The position numbers and the translations under genes are program-made. From Diploptera punctata (Eukaryota; Arthropoda; Insecta; Blattodea; Blaberidae), in the NCBI GenBank assembly GCA_030220185.1, contig JASPKZ010007296.1:724501-788500 (forward strand): DNA of 64,000 bases, in the 5' to 3' direction. Under the pieces are notes generated by a model, which was given only the letters and a program-made list of their open reading frames with translations, searched no databases and had not been told where the DNA came from. How positions within the stretch are numbered: the stretch's first letter is position 1; the number at the start of each line of letters is the position of its first letter. Below are positions 32,405 through 43,256 of the stretch, in pieces.

Positions 32405-32560
32405 ATAAGTGTTTGAATTGGATTCGCCTGGTAGTGTAATGGATATCACGCTGAGGTACAGACTCAAAGATCCGGGTTCGAATCCCGTCCAGGCATTTAT
32501 TTTTCTTATCATACCATATTAAGCTTGCATTGCTCAATGTTAAACATTTAATTATAACAT
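32405..32560 (+). repeat. Direct copy of 32107-32262 with a third tRNA-like sequence
   Basis: A 156-bp direct duplication that differs at only a few bases. The tRNA-like part is 32426-32495, where the anticodon stem has one mismatch (CTGAG/CTCAA). The flanks (TATTTTTCTTATCATACC and TTAAACATTTAATTATAAC) are copied too, so this is a segmental duplication or a longer repeat, not just the tRNA. Confidence 0.9.
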
Positions 32561-32900
32561 ATATATAAACTTTAATTTATAAATACAGTGATACAGTGGC
32601 TGATTTAGTCGTAATACCATCGGTGCGCATGGTGGTGCTTTTGTTACAGATATGCTTACAATGAAAGAGCACCAATTTGTGCTCTTGGTATATGGATGCA
32701 ATATAGAATAAGTAATTTTGTTTATAGGAAAAAATGCATAGGCCTATATATAACAACAAATATATTAATTGCGAAACTGAACCTAGATTTCACCTGAATG
32801 TTCTACGACACGATCCATTTCTGACAAACTCCTCCCCCGCATGTGCTCGTTTCATTCTGAAGTCGCATAATTAAATTAAAATAATCGTAATACATTCAAA
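32561..32900. other. No recognisable feature
   Basis: AT-rich spacer. Confidence 0.4.
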
Positions 32901-33222
32901 GTCCACCGCTGTGGCCTCGAGGTAGTGTAGTGCCTTGTCACGCAGCAGGCCCGGGTTCGATTCCCGGTCGGGACAGGCTCCAGGTTGAGGTTTTTTCGGG
33001 GTTTTTCCTCACCTGTAAGACAAATGTCAGGACGCTTAGGGCCCTATGGTCCCCGAAAATCATCCGGCCATCATCATCATAATCGTCATCTTTATCATTA
33101 TCATCATCATCCTTCACCGGTGTGGAAAGCAACGGGAAGCTACCACACCTATAATTCCCTAGTAAACCTGCAAAGCATAGCATGAAAATGCTATGATTGC
33201 AGTGAAAGACCTGGATGGATAT
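32901..33222 (+). mobile_element. SINE-2 copy, body type a
   Basis: It starts GTCCACCGCTGTGGCCTCG with B box GGGTTCGATTCCC, has a CATCAT-rich centre, AGCAACGGGAAGCTACC and a GGATGGATAT tail. ATTCAAA on both sides (just before 32901 and after 33222) is a likely short target duplication. Confidence 0.92.
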
Positions 33223-33488
33223 ATTCAAAAATAAATTTTTAAACCAATAAAGCAGTGAAAAAAAATAAGTATTCTAATTATCCCACATTTTTTAACATCT
33301 AACTCCAGTGGAGGGAAAAAAATGTTACAAAATATATTAATGGACATAATATAAATTTGATTCTGATGTACAGGCTTAATAATACAGTTAAAAAATATAA
33401 TAAAACTCGAAGTGGGAATTTCTGAAATTATATTGATTTGGGCTAATTTAAAAATATTATACGCTTGAAAAAATAAATATATCTACCC
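33223..33488. other. No recognisable feature
   Basis: AT-rich spacer. Confidence 0.4.
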
Positions 33489-33499
33489 CTAATTTGAGA

Positions 33500-34569
33500 G
33501 AAAACAGATTTAGTAAGAGGAGTTAACTCTCGTAGACTGCATTGGACAGGACATGTAACACGAATGGGGAATGAAATATTTACTTAATACTCAATACAGG
33601 CTTTCCACTTTACAGCAGTTCGTCCTTGATTCCTGCTTTCCAGAGATTCCTATCTCCCCATTGTCCTTCTTCCATACCCCTATTCATCATGACATCATAT
33701 ATTCCCTCATTCCATGTTCTTCTACTTCTCCCCTCTTCCTTCTGCCTGGTACCATCCAATCTAACACCTATTTAGGCCACTGGTCTTCCGACATCTGTTG
33801 TACATGTCCATTCCACTGTAAAGCTCCTTTGCTATCCTATCGATAACAGTTTCTTGTGCATCCATTTCTTGTCTGATATATGTACGAGTATTTCTAATAT
33901 GTTGTAGCCTGGATAATCTCATACTTCTCCGTAATCCACCCATTTCTGTCGCCAAGATTCTTTTCTTAATTCTTTCATTTATTGTCCAGCTTTCCGATCC
34001 GTATGTAATTATACTTTCTAGTCTTTATAATCTCTTTTTTTTGTTTTTCTGGTCAAATTTCTATTCCATAAAAGCCATTCAGGGATCTAATCGCCTTCCT
34101 TGCACAATTTATCTGTTAATAATATCTCTTTCATAAGTACCAGTTTTATCTATTATAGATCCAAGATATTCAAATTCTTCAACACGTTTAATTACCATAT
34201 TATTTATTTTTAGGTTTTCTGAATTTCCTCCGATTACCAATCTTCAGTCCACCTACCTCAAATGCATCTATCAACTTTCTAATCATATATTCTATATCTT
34301 CTTTATCTTGTCCTATTATAATCTGGTCATCAGCGAATAATAAATTGTGCAGTAAACGGTCATTAATGTTGGAAAATGAAATAAGGGCATGAAAACTAGT
34401 AGAAAAACCATAGGAAAACCATAGGAAAAGCACCCATTAGGTAGGCCAAGAATGAGGTGGGAGAATAACATTAACCATGATTTGAGGTAGGTAAATTATA
34501 CAGGGGTTGATTGGTACTTATGTCCGTTCGGCCATGAAGCTGTGGGTTCGACAGAACCAGTGAGTTAAT
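33500..34569 (+). mobile_element. LINE-B 3' copy, split by a LINE-A relative
   Basis: Bounded by CTAATTTGAGA (33489-33499 and 34570-34580). The left part (33500-33578) matches the CTCGTAGACTGC..GGGGAATGAAA segment. The right part (34384-34569) resumes with a degenerate AAACTTCTTGTAGGAAAACC-type stretch, then GGTAGGCCAAGAATGAGGTG and the usual end. Frame is lost in several places. Confidence 0.9.
33579..34374 (-). mobile_element. LINE-A-like 3' copy nested in LINE-B
   Basis: Bounded by AATGAAATA (33570-33578 and 34375-34383). On the minus strand it begins at the RT catalytic box (LLFADDQIIIGQDKEDIEYM), loses frame, and ends with MATEMGGLRRSMRLSRLQHI and YNRCRKTSGL in the last region. Related to LINE-A over FADDQII but different enough to be a separate subfamily. 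The tail has no obvious triplet run. Confidence 0.85.
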
Positions 34570-34580
34570 CTAATTTGAGA

Positions 34581-35640
34581 CAGCTAACATTATTTGCCCT
34601 GAATGATCGGTTCAGATAGAATACAAATTAAAATGAAGAATTAATACTGATCCCTCCAATTCAATGCATTTTTATTTGTTTAATGGCCCAGTATATTAAC
34701 ACGGGAGCGGCGTTGAAGGTGCTAAAATACTGATTACAACGCCAAAGAATGCTACATACCTTTAACACATTAACCTCTCAGTGGAGTTCTGTTCCACTCT
34801 GCACATTTTTTACAAAACACTTTACAATTACATTAGCTTAAGACCAGTAAATTGGGACTAATTGATCTTATTCTTACTATTTCAGTTTTGTTAGCTTGTT
34901 ATTTTCTTAATTAAGCAACACAAATAGTTTACTGTCTAGCTGTTATGAAATAACCATGTAGTTGAACTACTCCCATTGTCTTTTTTTATCTTCTTGGTCC
35001 ACAATATTGAAATGTACTTTTGTTAGGTAATATAGAAAATTAAGGTTCTTATTAGTAGTTCTACAAGAATTTTGTTCGTTACATTTTAACGTAGTTGTCA
35101 ACATGAACTTAATGGAAGATCTATGTTTCCCAACACTAAACGTCAGCTTATGAGTGACATAATTCTCATTTCCGGCACATCTCCCTTATCAGAAACATGC
35201 GTTTCACAACACGCAGACAGTCTGTGAGGAAAACATTGCGGCATCATTAAATGGTCATAGACTATTTGAGATATTTCAGACAGCCATATGGACGGGAATA
35301 AAAGCATTAAGAGACTCAGGAAACGGCCGATTAGCTATATTTTTCATTTTTAGACTCTTTCGCAAGAGATGTTTGAAAAGGGATGGCCGGATGTAAGTCA
35401 TCATCTAGGCGCCAGTAGGAAAGGGGTGCTTATCACAAAAAAAAAAGAAAAGTTTATCGACAGGCATTGAAAACAGTTCACAACAAGAACAAAATATAGT
35501 GTCCGCTTGAATCTCATCATCAAATTGTTTTATTTACTGTTTCTGAATTTACTTTGTAAGACAATCATATCCTCGTGTATTTTACCTTTTAACTATGTAC
35601 TTATACTGCTTGTCTGTAAAAGTAAACTGACATCGCTATA
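34581..35640. other. No recognisable feature
   Basis: AT-rich sequence without repeats or coding remnants that I can identify. Confidence 0.45.
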
Positions 35641-35828
35641 GGACATGGGAGGCTCTTGGAGTGGTAGCAAGTTAAGTTTGCCATCTTTTTTAGATGTTCG
35701 GTACGATATGTCAGCCCTGCGTGACGGCTGCCTTTATCCCCAGAACATCGTTTCCATTAGAGGTTGAGTCGACCCCATGGTCATGACGCTGCCAGAAGGT
35801 TTAGGCCAGTTTTAAAACACTGACCTCG
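35641..35828 (-). mobile_element. SINE-3 fragment, head missing
   Basis: Carries GTCAGCCCTGCGTGACGGC, ATTAGAGGTTGAGTCGACCC and CGCTGCCAGAAGGTTTAGGC, then stops before the tRNA-like head. Confidence 0.82.
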
Positions 35829-35848
35829 TGTTTATTTCTAAAGAATTG

Positions 35849-36192
35849 TAGGGGTTAAGTTCCTTGCGTTTACTCCTGAAGGTCATGGGTTCAAGTCCGG
35901 TCGGAGGGATGTCCTCCGGGAAGTACTTTACGCTTCGGATACTGAACCTTAAGATTTTAGAGCTCGTGGAAGAATCTCAAGCTTAAATTAGAGCCTTCGA
36001 GCAAAACTAAAAATAGGCCTTTCCAATCCAATTAATACCTTAGTTGCTTAATAGGTGTCACTTTGATACGATGAGTTAACTACTTGTCACTGGCGGCTAT
36101 CTGTAGGGAAATAACCGTAACTAAATTAGTTTGGTTAAGTAACTCCCGCAAGGAAGCACCTTGCCTCACGCGAAGAGGAACATGTAAATACG
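35849..36192 (+). mobile_element. SINE-5 copy
   Basis: The head-like start has a B-box-like GGGTTCAAGTCCGG. The body follows with GTCCTCCGGGAAGTAC, CTTAAGATTTTAGAGCTCG, GTAACTAAATTAGTTTGG and ends GAAGAGGAACATG. Same order as 4040-4340, which supports a SINE family; the A box is not clear. Confidence 0.6.
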
Positions 36193-36791
36193 AACATAGT
36201 AGCTCATGATTGCCGTGAAAATGGTCCATGTTGCAAAACGTAGTTAGGAACAGTAAACATTGCACGGATATTATTTTTGAAATGTACTTTAAACTCGGCT
36301 GAGAGATCAATAGATTTGCAGATGATATCTAGATCATAAAGATTATTATCTTTATCGTGCTTAGAGATAATAAACACTTCGATCTGCTTACACAACATAA
36401 CAATAGTTTTCTTCCTTTTAAAATTCTGCAGCACAACTCAGAATCTACAAAATATGATTGACGTATTAAGATGATTCGTCTGCATTTTAATGTACTAGTA
36501 TTCTAAAAAAAATCATTAAGGCTATACAGCAGGACTTTCGAAATGTGTCTCGGTTTTTATCGATATACATATAACCTACTGTTTCATACTTAAATGCATG
36601 TTCATTTAACATCCCTCATGGGTTCATTTAACATTCATCGGTAATCACTTCACTACTTTAACGAACTCCGAAGGAATACAGCTACTAAAAGAAAATATTT
36701 TGAAGAAATCTTTACATATCTTCATCGATCCTACTTCCCAGATACCAAAAATGTCCATGACAAAAATGTATATACATAGCAACATGGAATA
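36193..36791. other. No recognisable feature
   Basis: AT-rich spacer. Confidence 0.4.
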
Positions 36792-36793
36792 TA

Positions 36794-37706
36794 CCGGGTG
36801 CGGCAGCATAACTTCCTTTTTTAAAATGTGCGCCATTTAGTCGGTTGATGTCGTAGCGGAGCGCTAGTGGTCTCGTTCGAGAGGGGGGACTATAAAGTTT
36901 TGTCCTGACACAGTTCAGTCGCCATCATGCGTTGGAACAGTGAGGAGCGTGCGTTTGCCATTGAGGCCTACTTTTCGAGCGGATGTTCTGTGATCGCAAC
37001 CCGGCGCGCCTTTCGGAATCGCTTTAATTTAGCCCCGTTGGCCCCTGTCCCGGACCGGAAATCAATTGTTACGTGGGTCACTACGTTCAGACAAACTGCA
37101 AGTGCGACAAGACGAAGAACTGGAGTCCCTCGGCCGATTAGATCACCTGAGAACATTGAGGTAGTGAGAGCTTCAATGTTGCGGTATGTAAACATGTTAC
37201 AGGATTTTTTTTTTCCCACGGCTAGATGAGTTGGACTTAGGGGACACTTGGTTCCAACAAGACGGTGCAACGGCACACACTTCAAGAGCATCGATGACTG
37301 TTTTGAGGGAACACTTCCCAGAGCGCCTTATCTCAATTAGGGGCGATTTGAAGTGGCCGGCCCGCTCTCCCGATTTGACCCCTTGTGATTTTTTCTATGG
37401 GGTTATTTGAAATCCCGTGTTTATGTGAACCGTCCAAGGACCCTACAAGATTTGAAGACCAACATCCAGGAAGAAATTGCCAACATAACGCCTGCTATGC
37501 TGGCAGGAGTCATGACAAACGCCAGAAATCGGTTTACTCAGTGTATGGAGAATGGGGGACGTCACCTACCTGATTTGATCTTCAAAACTGAGTAAAACAA
37601 AACTTTATGTATGTGCCTATATTATAAAAAACGAATAAAAATTTTCTGATTCATACAATGCATTTTATTAAGTTTTAAAAAAAGGAAGTTATGCTGCCGC
37701 ACCCTG
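36794..37706 (+). mobile_element. mariner/Tc1-type transposon, internally deleted
   Basis: Terminal inverted repeats: left CCGGGTGCGGCAGCATAACT and on through a TTCC and T run; right end complement CAGGGTGCGGCAGCATAACT with the same continuation. TA lies on both sides (36792-36793 and 37707-37708), the expected TA target duplication. At 913 bp it is shorter than a complete element of this superfamily, and the transposase has an internal deletion and frameshifts. Non-autonomous. Confidence 0.95.
36927..37595 (+). pseudogene. mariner-type transposase, DD41D-like, deleted and frameshifted
   Basis: The N-terminal part (MRWNSEERAFAIEAYFSSGC, to about 37182) is a helix-turn-helix DNA-binding start. 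It then joins directly to NMLQDFF..RLDELDLGDTW, so about a third of the protein with the first catalytic Asp is missing. A T-run shift (37205-37215) precedes WFQQDGATAHTSR (second Asp). RSPDLTPCDFF holds the third, with 41 residues between the two. Another shift at about 37395 leads into KSRVYVNRPRTLQDLKTNIQ and the end GGRHLPDLIFKTE. The spacing suggests the DD41D (visitor/rosa-like) group. Confidence 0.9.
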
Positions 37707-37844
37707 TACAAAAACCAAATGTTAAGTAGGGAAAATAAAATAAATTCCAAATGAAATAAAGAACTTCAAAATCAATGTCGTAGCCCTCCAATAAAAAGAT
37801 AGTCCGGACAAGGAAGAATAGATAAAAAATATTATAGGCTACGT

Positions 37845-37966
37845 TGGGCGGGGACTACTTCAGGGAACCCATGAAAACATTAGCTCAGGATAGGCATGTA
37901 TGGAGAGCTTATGTCCGCGCGGCCATGAACCTACGGGTTCGATAGTGCCAGTAAGTCAGAGTATAG
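37845..37966 (+). mobile_element. LINE-B 3' fragment
   Basis: It has AAACATTAGCTCAGGATAGG, GAGAGCTTATGTCCGCGCGG and CGGGTTCGATAGTGCCAG, the last ~120 bases of LINE-B. Flanking TATAGGCTACGTT and TATAGGCCACGTT look like a target duplication with one change. Confidence 0.82.
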
Positions 37967-37972
37967 GCCACG

Positions 37973-38194
37973 TTATTTTACAGTGAAACTAATAACAAAA
38001 TTGGACAAAGTGGGACTGGTTTCATAATAGATGCAAAACGAGATTTATGCATTTGCAACCTAAAAGAGATATAATGTGCACATTTAGACTTAAAGGTCGA
38101 TTTAGTAGAAATTTAATACTAATCTCAGTTTATGCACCAACTGAAGGTGGCAAAGATCAGGATAAACAGGGATTTTATGATATACTAAGTTAAC
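37973..38194 (+). pseudogene. LINE endonuclease-domain fragment
   Basis: Translation gives YSETNNKIGQSGTGFIID and, after a one-base shift, MCTFRLKGRFSRNLILIS then VYAPTEGGKDQDKQGFYDIL and a stop. The GTGF and VYAPTE blocks are typical of EEP endonucleases of LINEs of this kind. It belongs to a different LINE from LINE-A. It lies directly before an antisense LINE-B copy that may have cut it off. Confidence 0.75.
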
Positions 38195-38658
38195 TAAAAT
38201 ACCGAACCCACTGGCACTATCGAACCAGTAGGTAATGGTCGCACGATCAAAGATTCTCCATACAAAATTATCCTGAGCTAATGTTTTCCAATTATCCCCT
38301 GTAATTAATCTCTTTCAAATTATGGTTAATGTTATTCTTCCACCTCATTCTTGGCTTACCTAATGAGCGCTTTCCCTCTTTAATTCCCCATTCGTACCAC
38401 ATGTCCTACCCATCGTAGTCTACAAGGCTTAACTGTCCTTATAATGTTATATATATGGTTTCACATAAAACTCATTTAGCTTACTGTTATGAAGTCTACT
38501 CCATTCTCCAGTCTGTTCATCTCTCTTTTGTTCAAAAATGTTCCTAAGAACTTTATTCTCAAATATTCGTAATCTTTTCTCTCCCTGAAAGTAAAAATCC
38601 ATCTTTCGCATCCATATAATATAATTGGGAGAATAACAGTTTTATATGTTTTGAGTTT

Positions 38659-39660
38659 GACCTCCGGAAAATTTTACCCCAGTAGAACCCATGTCCGCAT
38701 TTCTTGACGGTTGTATTTTTACGGTGAAAGATCGTCACTCGTTCGACCAAGGTACTTATTTCGTCTGGCTTATCACCTTCGACCAGTCCGGCTTACAACT
38801 GAATGGTATTAATAAGCTGTTAGTTTATGCTGATGATGTAGTACTACTGGCCGATAGCGAGGAGATACTAAAGGCCAACACGCACACACTATTGAGTAAC
38901 ACTAAGAAATTAGGACTGGAAATAAATATCAGTAAAACTAAATATATGGTCACACGTAGAAATACATTATATAATGGAAATGGACAGCTAATGACAAATG
39001 AGGGAAATTTTAGGAGGAATTGGCTGAATTCAAATACCTAGGAACAATAATCACAAATAGGAATGAGATGCACAAAGAAATTAAACATAGGCTCAATTCT
39101 GGAAATGCATGCTATTATGCATTGCAGAGACTTTTGATGTCCCAACTCCTTTCAAAAAACGTTAAGCTGAAAATATATAAAACTATTATTCTACCAGTTA
39201 TATTATATGGGTGCGAAACATGGACTCTTACTTTAAGGGAGGAAAGGAGATTACGAGTATTTGAGAATAAAGTTCCTAGGAAAATTTTTGGACCAAAGAG
39301 AGATGAACAGACAGGTGAATGGAGAAGACTACATAACAATGAACTACATGGTCTTTATAGGAAGCCAGATATAATAAGAACAGTTAAGTCTCGTAGACTG
39401 CGATGGGCAGGACATGTTGCGCGTATGGGGAATGAAAGACGTGCCTGGAAACTTCTTGTTGGAAAGCCAGAAGGAAAACGCCCAGTTGGTAGACCAAGAA
39501 TGAGGTGGGAGAACAACATTAACTATGATTTGAGGGAAGTAGATTATACAGGGAATGATTGGAAAGCATTAGCTCAGGATAGGGATGTATGGAGAGCTTA
39601 TGTCCGTGCGGCCATGAACCTACGGGTTCGATAGTGCCAGTGAGTAAGTAAGTAAGTAAG
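38659..39660 (+). mobile_element. LINE-B, best copy, with 16-bp target duplication
   Basis: Bounded by TATATGTTTTGAGTTT (38643-38658 and 39661-39676). 5'-truncated just before the RT catalytic box, and ends in an AGTA repeat (39643-39660). It inserted into an antisense member of its own family. Confidence 0.95.
38790..39634 (+). pseudogene. LINE-B reverse transcriptase end and C-terminal domain
   Basis: The first frame reads GLQLNGINKLLVYADDVVLL (the YADD catalytic box), then LLSNTKKLGLEINISKTKYM and ends at 39041. A one-base shift near 39015 moves to the second frame, open 39020-39634: MAEFKYLGTIITN, KIYKTIILPVILYGCETWTL, KIFGPKRDEQTGEWRR, RRLRWAGHVARMGNERRAWK, VGRPRMRWENNINYDLREVD, DVWRAYVRAAMNLRVR. 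This is the reference C-terminus for every LINE-B piece in the window. Confidence 0.92.
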
Positions 39661-39928
39661 TATATGTTTTGAGTTTAATTTTTTTTTTTGAGAAGTTGCA
39701 CTTCCAGAATTTAGCCTATGTTTAAATTGTTTGTTCACTTCATTCCTTTTGTATTATTGTTCCTAGGTATTTGAATTCAGTCATTTCTTCAAAATTCCCT
39801 AATTTGTTATTAACTGTCCAATTCTATTATATAATGTATTTCTATGATGAAGAGTTTTATCGATGTTTACTTCTAACCGCGATCAGTGTGTGCTTGTTGG
39901 CCCTTAGCATCTCCTCGCTATCGTCAAA

Positions 39929-40369
39929 TAATACTACATAATTAAGATTACATTACTGCATAAAGACATTTCTAAGGTTATAGTTTTAAAACCATATTAG
40001 AAGAAAATAATTTTTAAAAGGTACAGCTGGAAAACACACACTTTTCATAACGAGACAAATAAAAATGGCAAGCTTCTATCTCAGCTAGCAGTGGTCAATA
40101 ATCTTATTATTAAGAACACCCTTTTCAATAAAATAATTTATAAAGGAAATTGGAGAATACATGGAGCGAACAAGTTAATCAGCCTGACCATGTTGTGATA
40201 TCTATGTAGGCCTATTTCTGTTAATGCTCTATCAGATGCAATTTTTCCTTATTTTTCAGAACAATCAATTAAAAAAAGTAAGGTCGATTTTGTTAACACG
40301 CAAAATCGTAGCATTAGGAGTTCACCTGGAGTGAAAATTTAAAAATCGCACTAGACGTTGCTGTTTTCG
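39929..40369. other. No clear feature
   Basis: AT-rich. The stretch CATTAGGAGTTCACCTGGAG near 40312 resembles CATTAGGAGTGATGGTTAAC near 52310, a weak hint that repeat F begins earlier. Confidence 0.35.
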
Positions 40370-40540
40370 GCTTTTTGCAATGAAATTCGGTATACTCCAT
40401 TGAAATAAACGAGAAATATAGTCTTAATAAACGGGGAAATCCGATTATTTAGCTGAAAATCTTAATTATAAAATCGACGTATCGGCCGCCATATTTGATT
40501 TCTCGCAATGTAATTGGTTACACACGATTTAATTTTTAAC
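40370..40540 (-). repeat. Repeat F, reverse copy
   Basis: The reverse complement aligns with 6131-6310: ATTGCGAGAAATC, ATGGCGGCCGATAC, GATTTTCAGCTAAATAA and TTATTTCAATGGAGT in order. Not assigned to any class. Confidence 0.5.
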
Positions 40541-40722
40541 AGAAAAAAGATATATTGACTAAATCAGCAGAACAGGTTCATGAATTTGTCTTGCTATGGA
40601 ATTAGTTTGTTATAAACAGTAGACCTGTTTCCCCATGAAGCTTTGTGGAAAACTGATACATTACCCTACATTAACCTTTTCGCAGAATCTCTTTAAAATT
40701 GTAATTTCTTATGCATTAATTT

Positions 40723-41033
40723 CCATCCATAGTAATTCTGGCCGAGGGCAGGTCTTTCGCTACAATGCTTTGCAGCTTTACTAGGGAATTATAGGTGTGG
40801 TAGCTTCCTGTTGCTTTCCACACCGATGAGGGATGATGATGTTAATGATAAGGATGATGGTGATGGCCGGATGATTTTCGGGTACCGTTGGGCCCTAAGC
40901 TTCCTGGCATTTGTCTTACAGGTGAGGAAAAACCCCGAAAAATCCTCACCCAGGAGCCTGTCTCGACCGGGGATCGAACCTGGGCCCGCTGCGTGACAAG
41001 GCAGCACGCTACCTCCAGACCATAGCGGTGGAC
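40723..41033 (-). mobile_element. SINE-2 copy, body type a, reverse
   Basis: It runs from CCATCCATAGTAATTCTGGC to the complement of the head (CGATAGCGGTGGAC-like: CCATAGCGGTGGAC), with the B box complement GGGGATCGAACCTGGG. Confidence 0.92.
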
Positions 41034-41409
41034 TACTTTAATTTAGAAGACGCAATTTTTGTTGAGCATCGTGACTATGTTAAAATCTCTTGATAAACTC
41101 GATTAAAAATCAACTTGTTTGCTGTAATGTTGATTACGAAATTTAGCGTTATCATTGCGTACTGAGAATGATAGGAAAACTACGCCTCATATCAACCATC
41201 ATGCTGTTACTTACTCTCCATGTTACTCATAAAATACTTTCAATAAATTCACGTGAAGACTGGTTTTTATTGATGAATTTACTTTTTTTTTTTTGGTGAA
41301 TTTGCGACTATACTAAATTGTAATCTCTGAAGCTTTTTTACTGTATTTTATTTTCTCCAGAAAATTATATTAAAATTATTGAGAGTAACTAGGCAGATTT
41401 ATCATAAGT

Positions 41410-41504
41410 AATGCCACGAGTGATTTCCAAATTATCGATAAATTCACGGCTCACGAAGTGAGGAGTGAATTTATCTAGAGAATTTGGAAATCAAGAGTGG
41501 CATT
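41410..41504. repeat. Imperfect hairpin, about 45-bp arms
   Basis: The left arm AATGCCACGAGTGATTTCCA (and on to 41454) pairs with the right arm ending GGAAATCAAGAGTGGCATT (41458-41504) with several mismatches, round a 3-base loop. It could be a small foldback element or the stem of a decayed MITE. No other copy was found in the window. Confidence 0.7.
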
Positions 41505-42671
41505 TGTTAGGACTATTTAACGAATAAAATTAAGCTGTTTACTCACAAATCATTATTTAACTATAGTTATTTTTAAATATTTATATATTTAATGTAAACG
41601 GCGATGTTTGAAAACAAATGAGAAACGATAGGTACGCTTCTACTGCTTCTTTTGTTTATCACTGCAACCAGATCATACTATTTATTGCCAAAGAAACGCA
41701 ATATTGTAAGAATGCTCTCTAGTGGAGAAAAAATGAAACACATCAAACTGTATATTAATTAATTTCTGATGTCGTATGATGTAAATATGACAATTATATT
41801 TTTCTGGATTGTTACTTGGGAAAAAATACATTTAAGAAAGTGCAAACAGTGGTTTCTTTTTTTGGTGGTATAATCAATTGCTACAAATGTTTTTATATTA
41901 ACTCCCGCATGCGGCATGTGTTGACATTCATGCACTATATATACAATCTGGTAGCCGTATTTCTCACGGGCTCAGTCACTGCAAAATAATGGTCAGACCT
42001 GTTCAGAATATTAAAAAAGGAGGAACCTTCTTTAATATGGTAATTATAACACTGATAAATATTTCGTGAAACACGACTCTGATTGGTTGTAAAAACAGAA
42101 ATCATTGAAACGTGATTGGTCATTGACTCCCATTTGGGGCATGAGTTAAACAGTCTATATAATTTCTAATGCAGACATTAATTTGTTTGTAATGATGAGG
42201 CTTTTCTATAATTATATTATTAATCAAATTTTAATGACACTTATCTATCAATTATTAAATAGTAACACAATCTGATAAAGTCAACCGTCACTACAGTGTG
42301 TCAATAAATTATTTGGCACAAAGCGATGGTGGCACTAAAATGAAATATTAATAGCGTCTCTACGTATGTGTAGAGTACCATTGTTTGCAGTGTACTAAAT
42401 AAATAAAATATGTACTGTACATAATAAATATATTATTTTACTGTTATACTGTCATTTTAGAATTTATGATTCTATTATTCAAGTTATAATTTCATCAAGA
42501 TTATTGTACATTATGATATTATCAATAATATACAGCACCAGTACGTAGTTAACTCAATACTCGTTTTTATCAATTAATAAAACCTTTCAATATACAGCAA
42601 TGGAAGTATTTTCTCAGTACAGTACCTTTTCTTTAGTCCTTTTGGAACAAATTTAAAATGGTTATCTGCTT
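41505..42671. other. No recognisable feature
   Basis: AT-rich. A short imperfect stem (ATATTAAAAAAGG with CCTTCTTTAATAT) lies at about 42008-42040. Confidence 0.4.
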
Positions 42672-42683
42672 CTTCTTAGTATC

Positions 42684-42926
42684 TAACTAACTCACTGGCA
42701 CTCTCGAACCCGTAGGTTCATGGCCGCGCGGACATAAGCTCTCCATATATCCCTATCCTGAGTCAATTTTTTCCAATCATCCCCTGTATAATCCACTTCC
42801 CTCAAATCATAGTTAATGTTATTCTCCCACCTCATTCTTGGTCTACCAACTGGGCGTTTTCCCTCTGGTTTTCCTACAAGAAGCTTCCATGCACGTCTTT
42901 TATTCCCCATTCGTGCCACAGTGCCA
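42684..42926 (-). mobile_element. LINE-B 3' copy with 12-bp target duplication
   Basis: It is bounded by CTTCTTAGTATC (42672-42683 and 42927-42938). The minus strand stays open across it and reads VARMGNKRRAWKLLVGKPEG, RPVGRPRMRWENNINYDL and DIWRAYVRAAMNLRVR. Confidence 0.95.
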
Positions 42927-43224
42927 CTTCTTAGTATCACTAGTTTTATTTATTTTTTATAGCAACTGCACTATCACTCATTGCAATATTTATCTAAAAA
43001 CATTTTATTTGTTTCAAGTTGTGCTTTACTTGCTTGTTGTAGGAACTGGCATGTCAGTGTCACAAGTTTTCTTCTTCATCATCTGAGCCAGAATCACTTT
43101 GGGCAACTTCCATGTCCATTTACTCCAACGTTGATAAGTCGTTATCTACATACAGGATCTCATCAATTTTCTACAGGAGTGCAGGTTTCAAAGTCTCTCA
43201 ATGTAATTCTATTTTTATTTACAT

Positions 43225-43256
43225 CATCGTCATCATCATCATCATCATCATCATAG
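43225..43256. repeat. ATC microsatellite
   Basis: About ten CAT/ATC triplets. Confidence 0.9.

Larger units (their letters stand above)
38195..39928 (-). mobile_element. Older LINE-B copy, split by a younger sense LINE-B
   Basis: Left piece 38195-38658 is the complement of the C-terminal part (TGGCACTATCGAACC, CATTCTTGGCTTACC, TCTGTTCATCTCTCTTTTG). Right piece 39677-39928 is the complement of the region around the TLYNGNGQLMTNE codons, up to the point just before the YADD box (CTCCTCGCTATCG). The pieces join cleanly if 38659-39676 is removed. Many mutations and no open frame. Confidence 0.88.
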
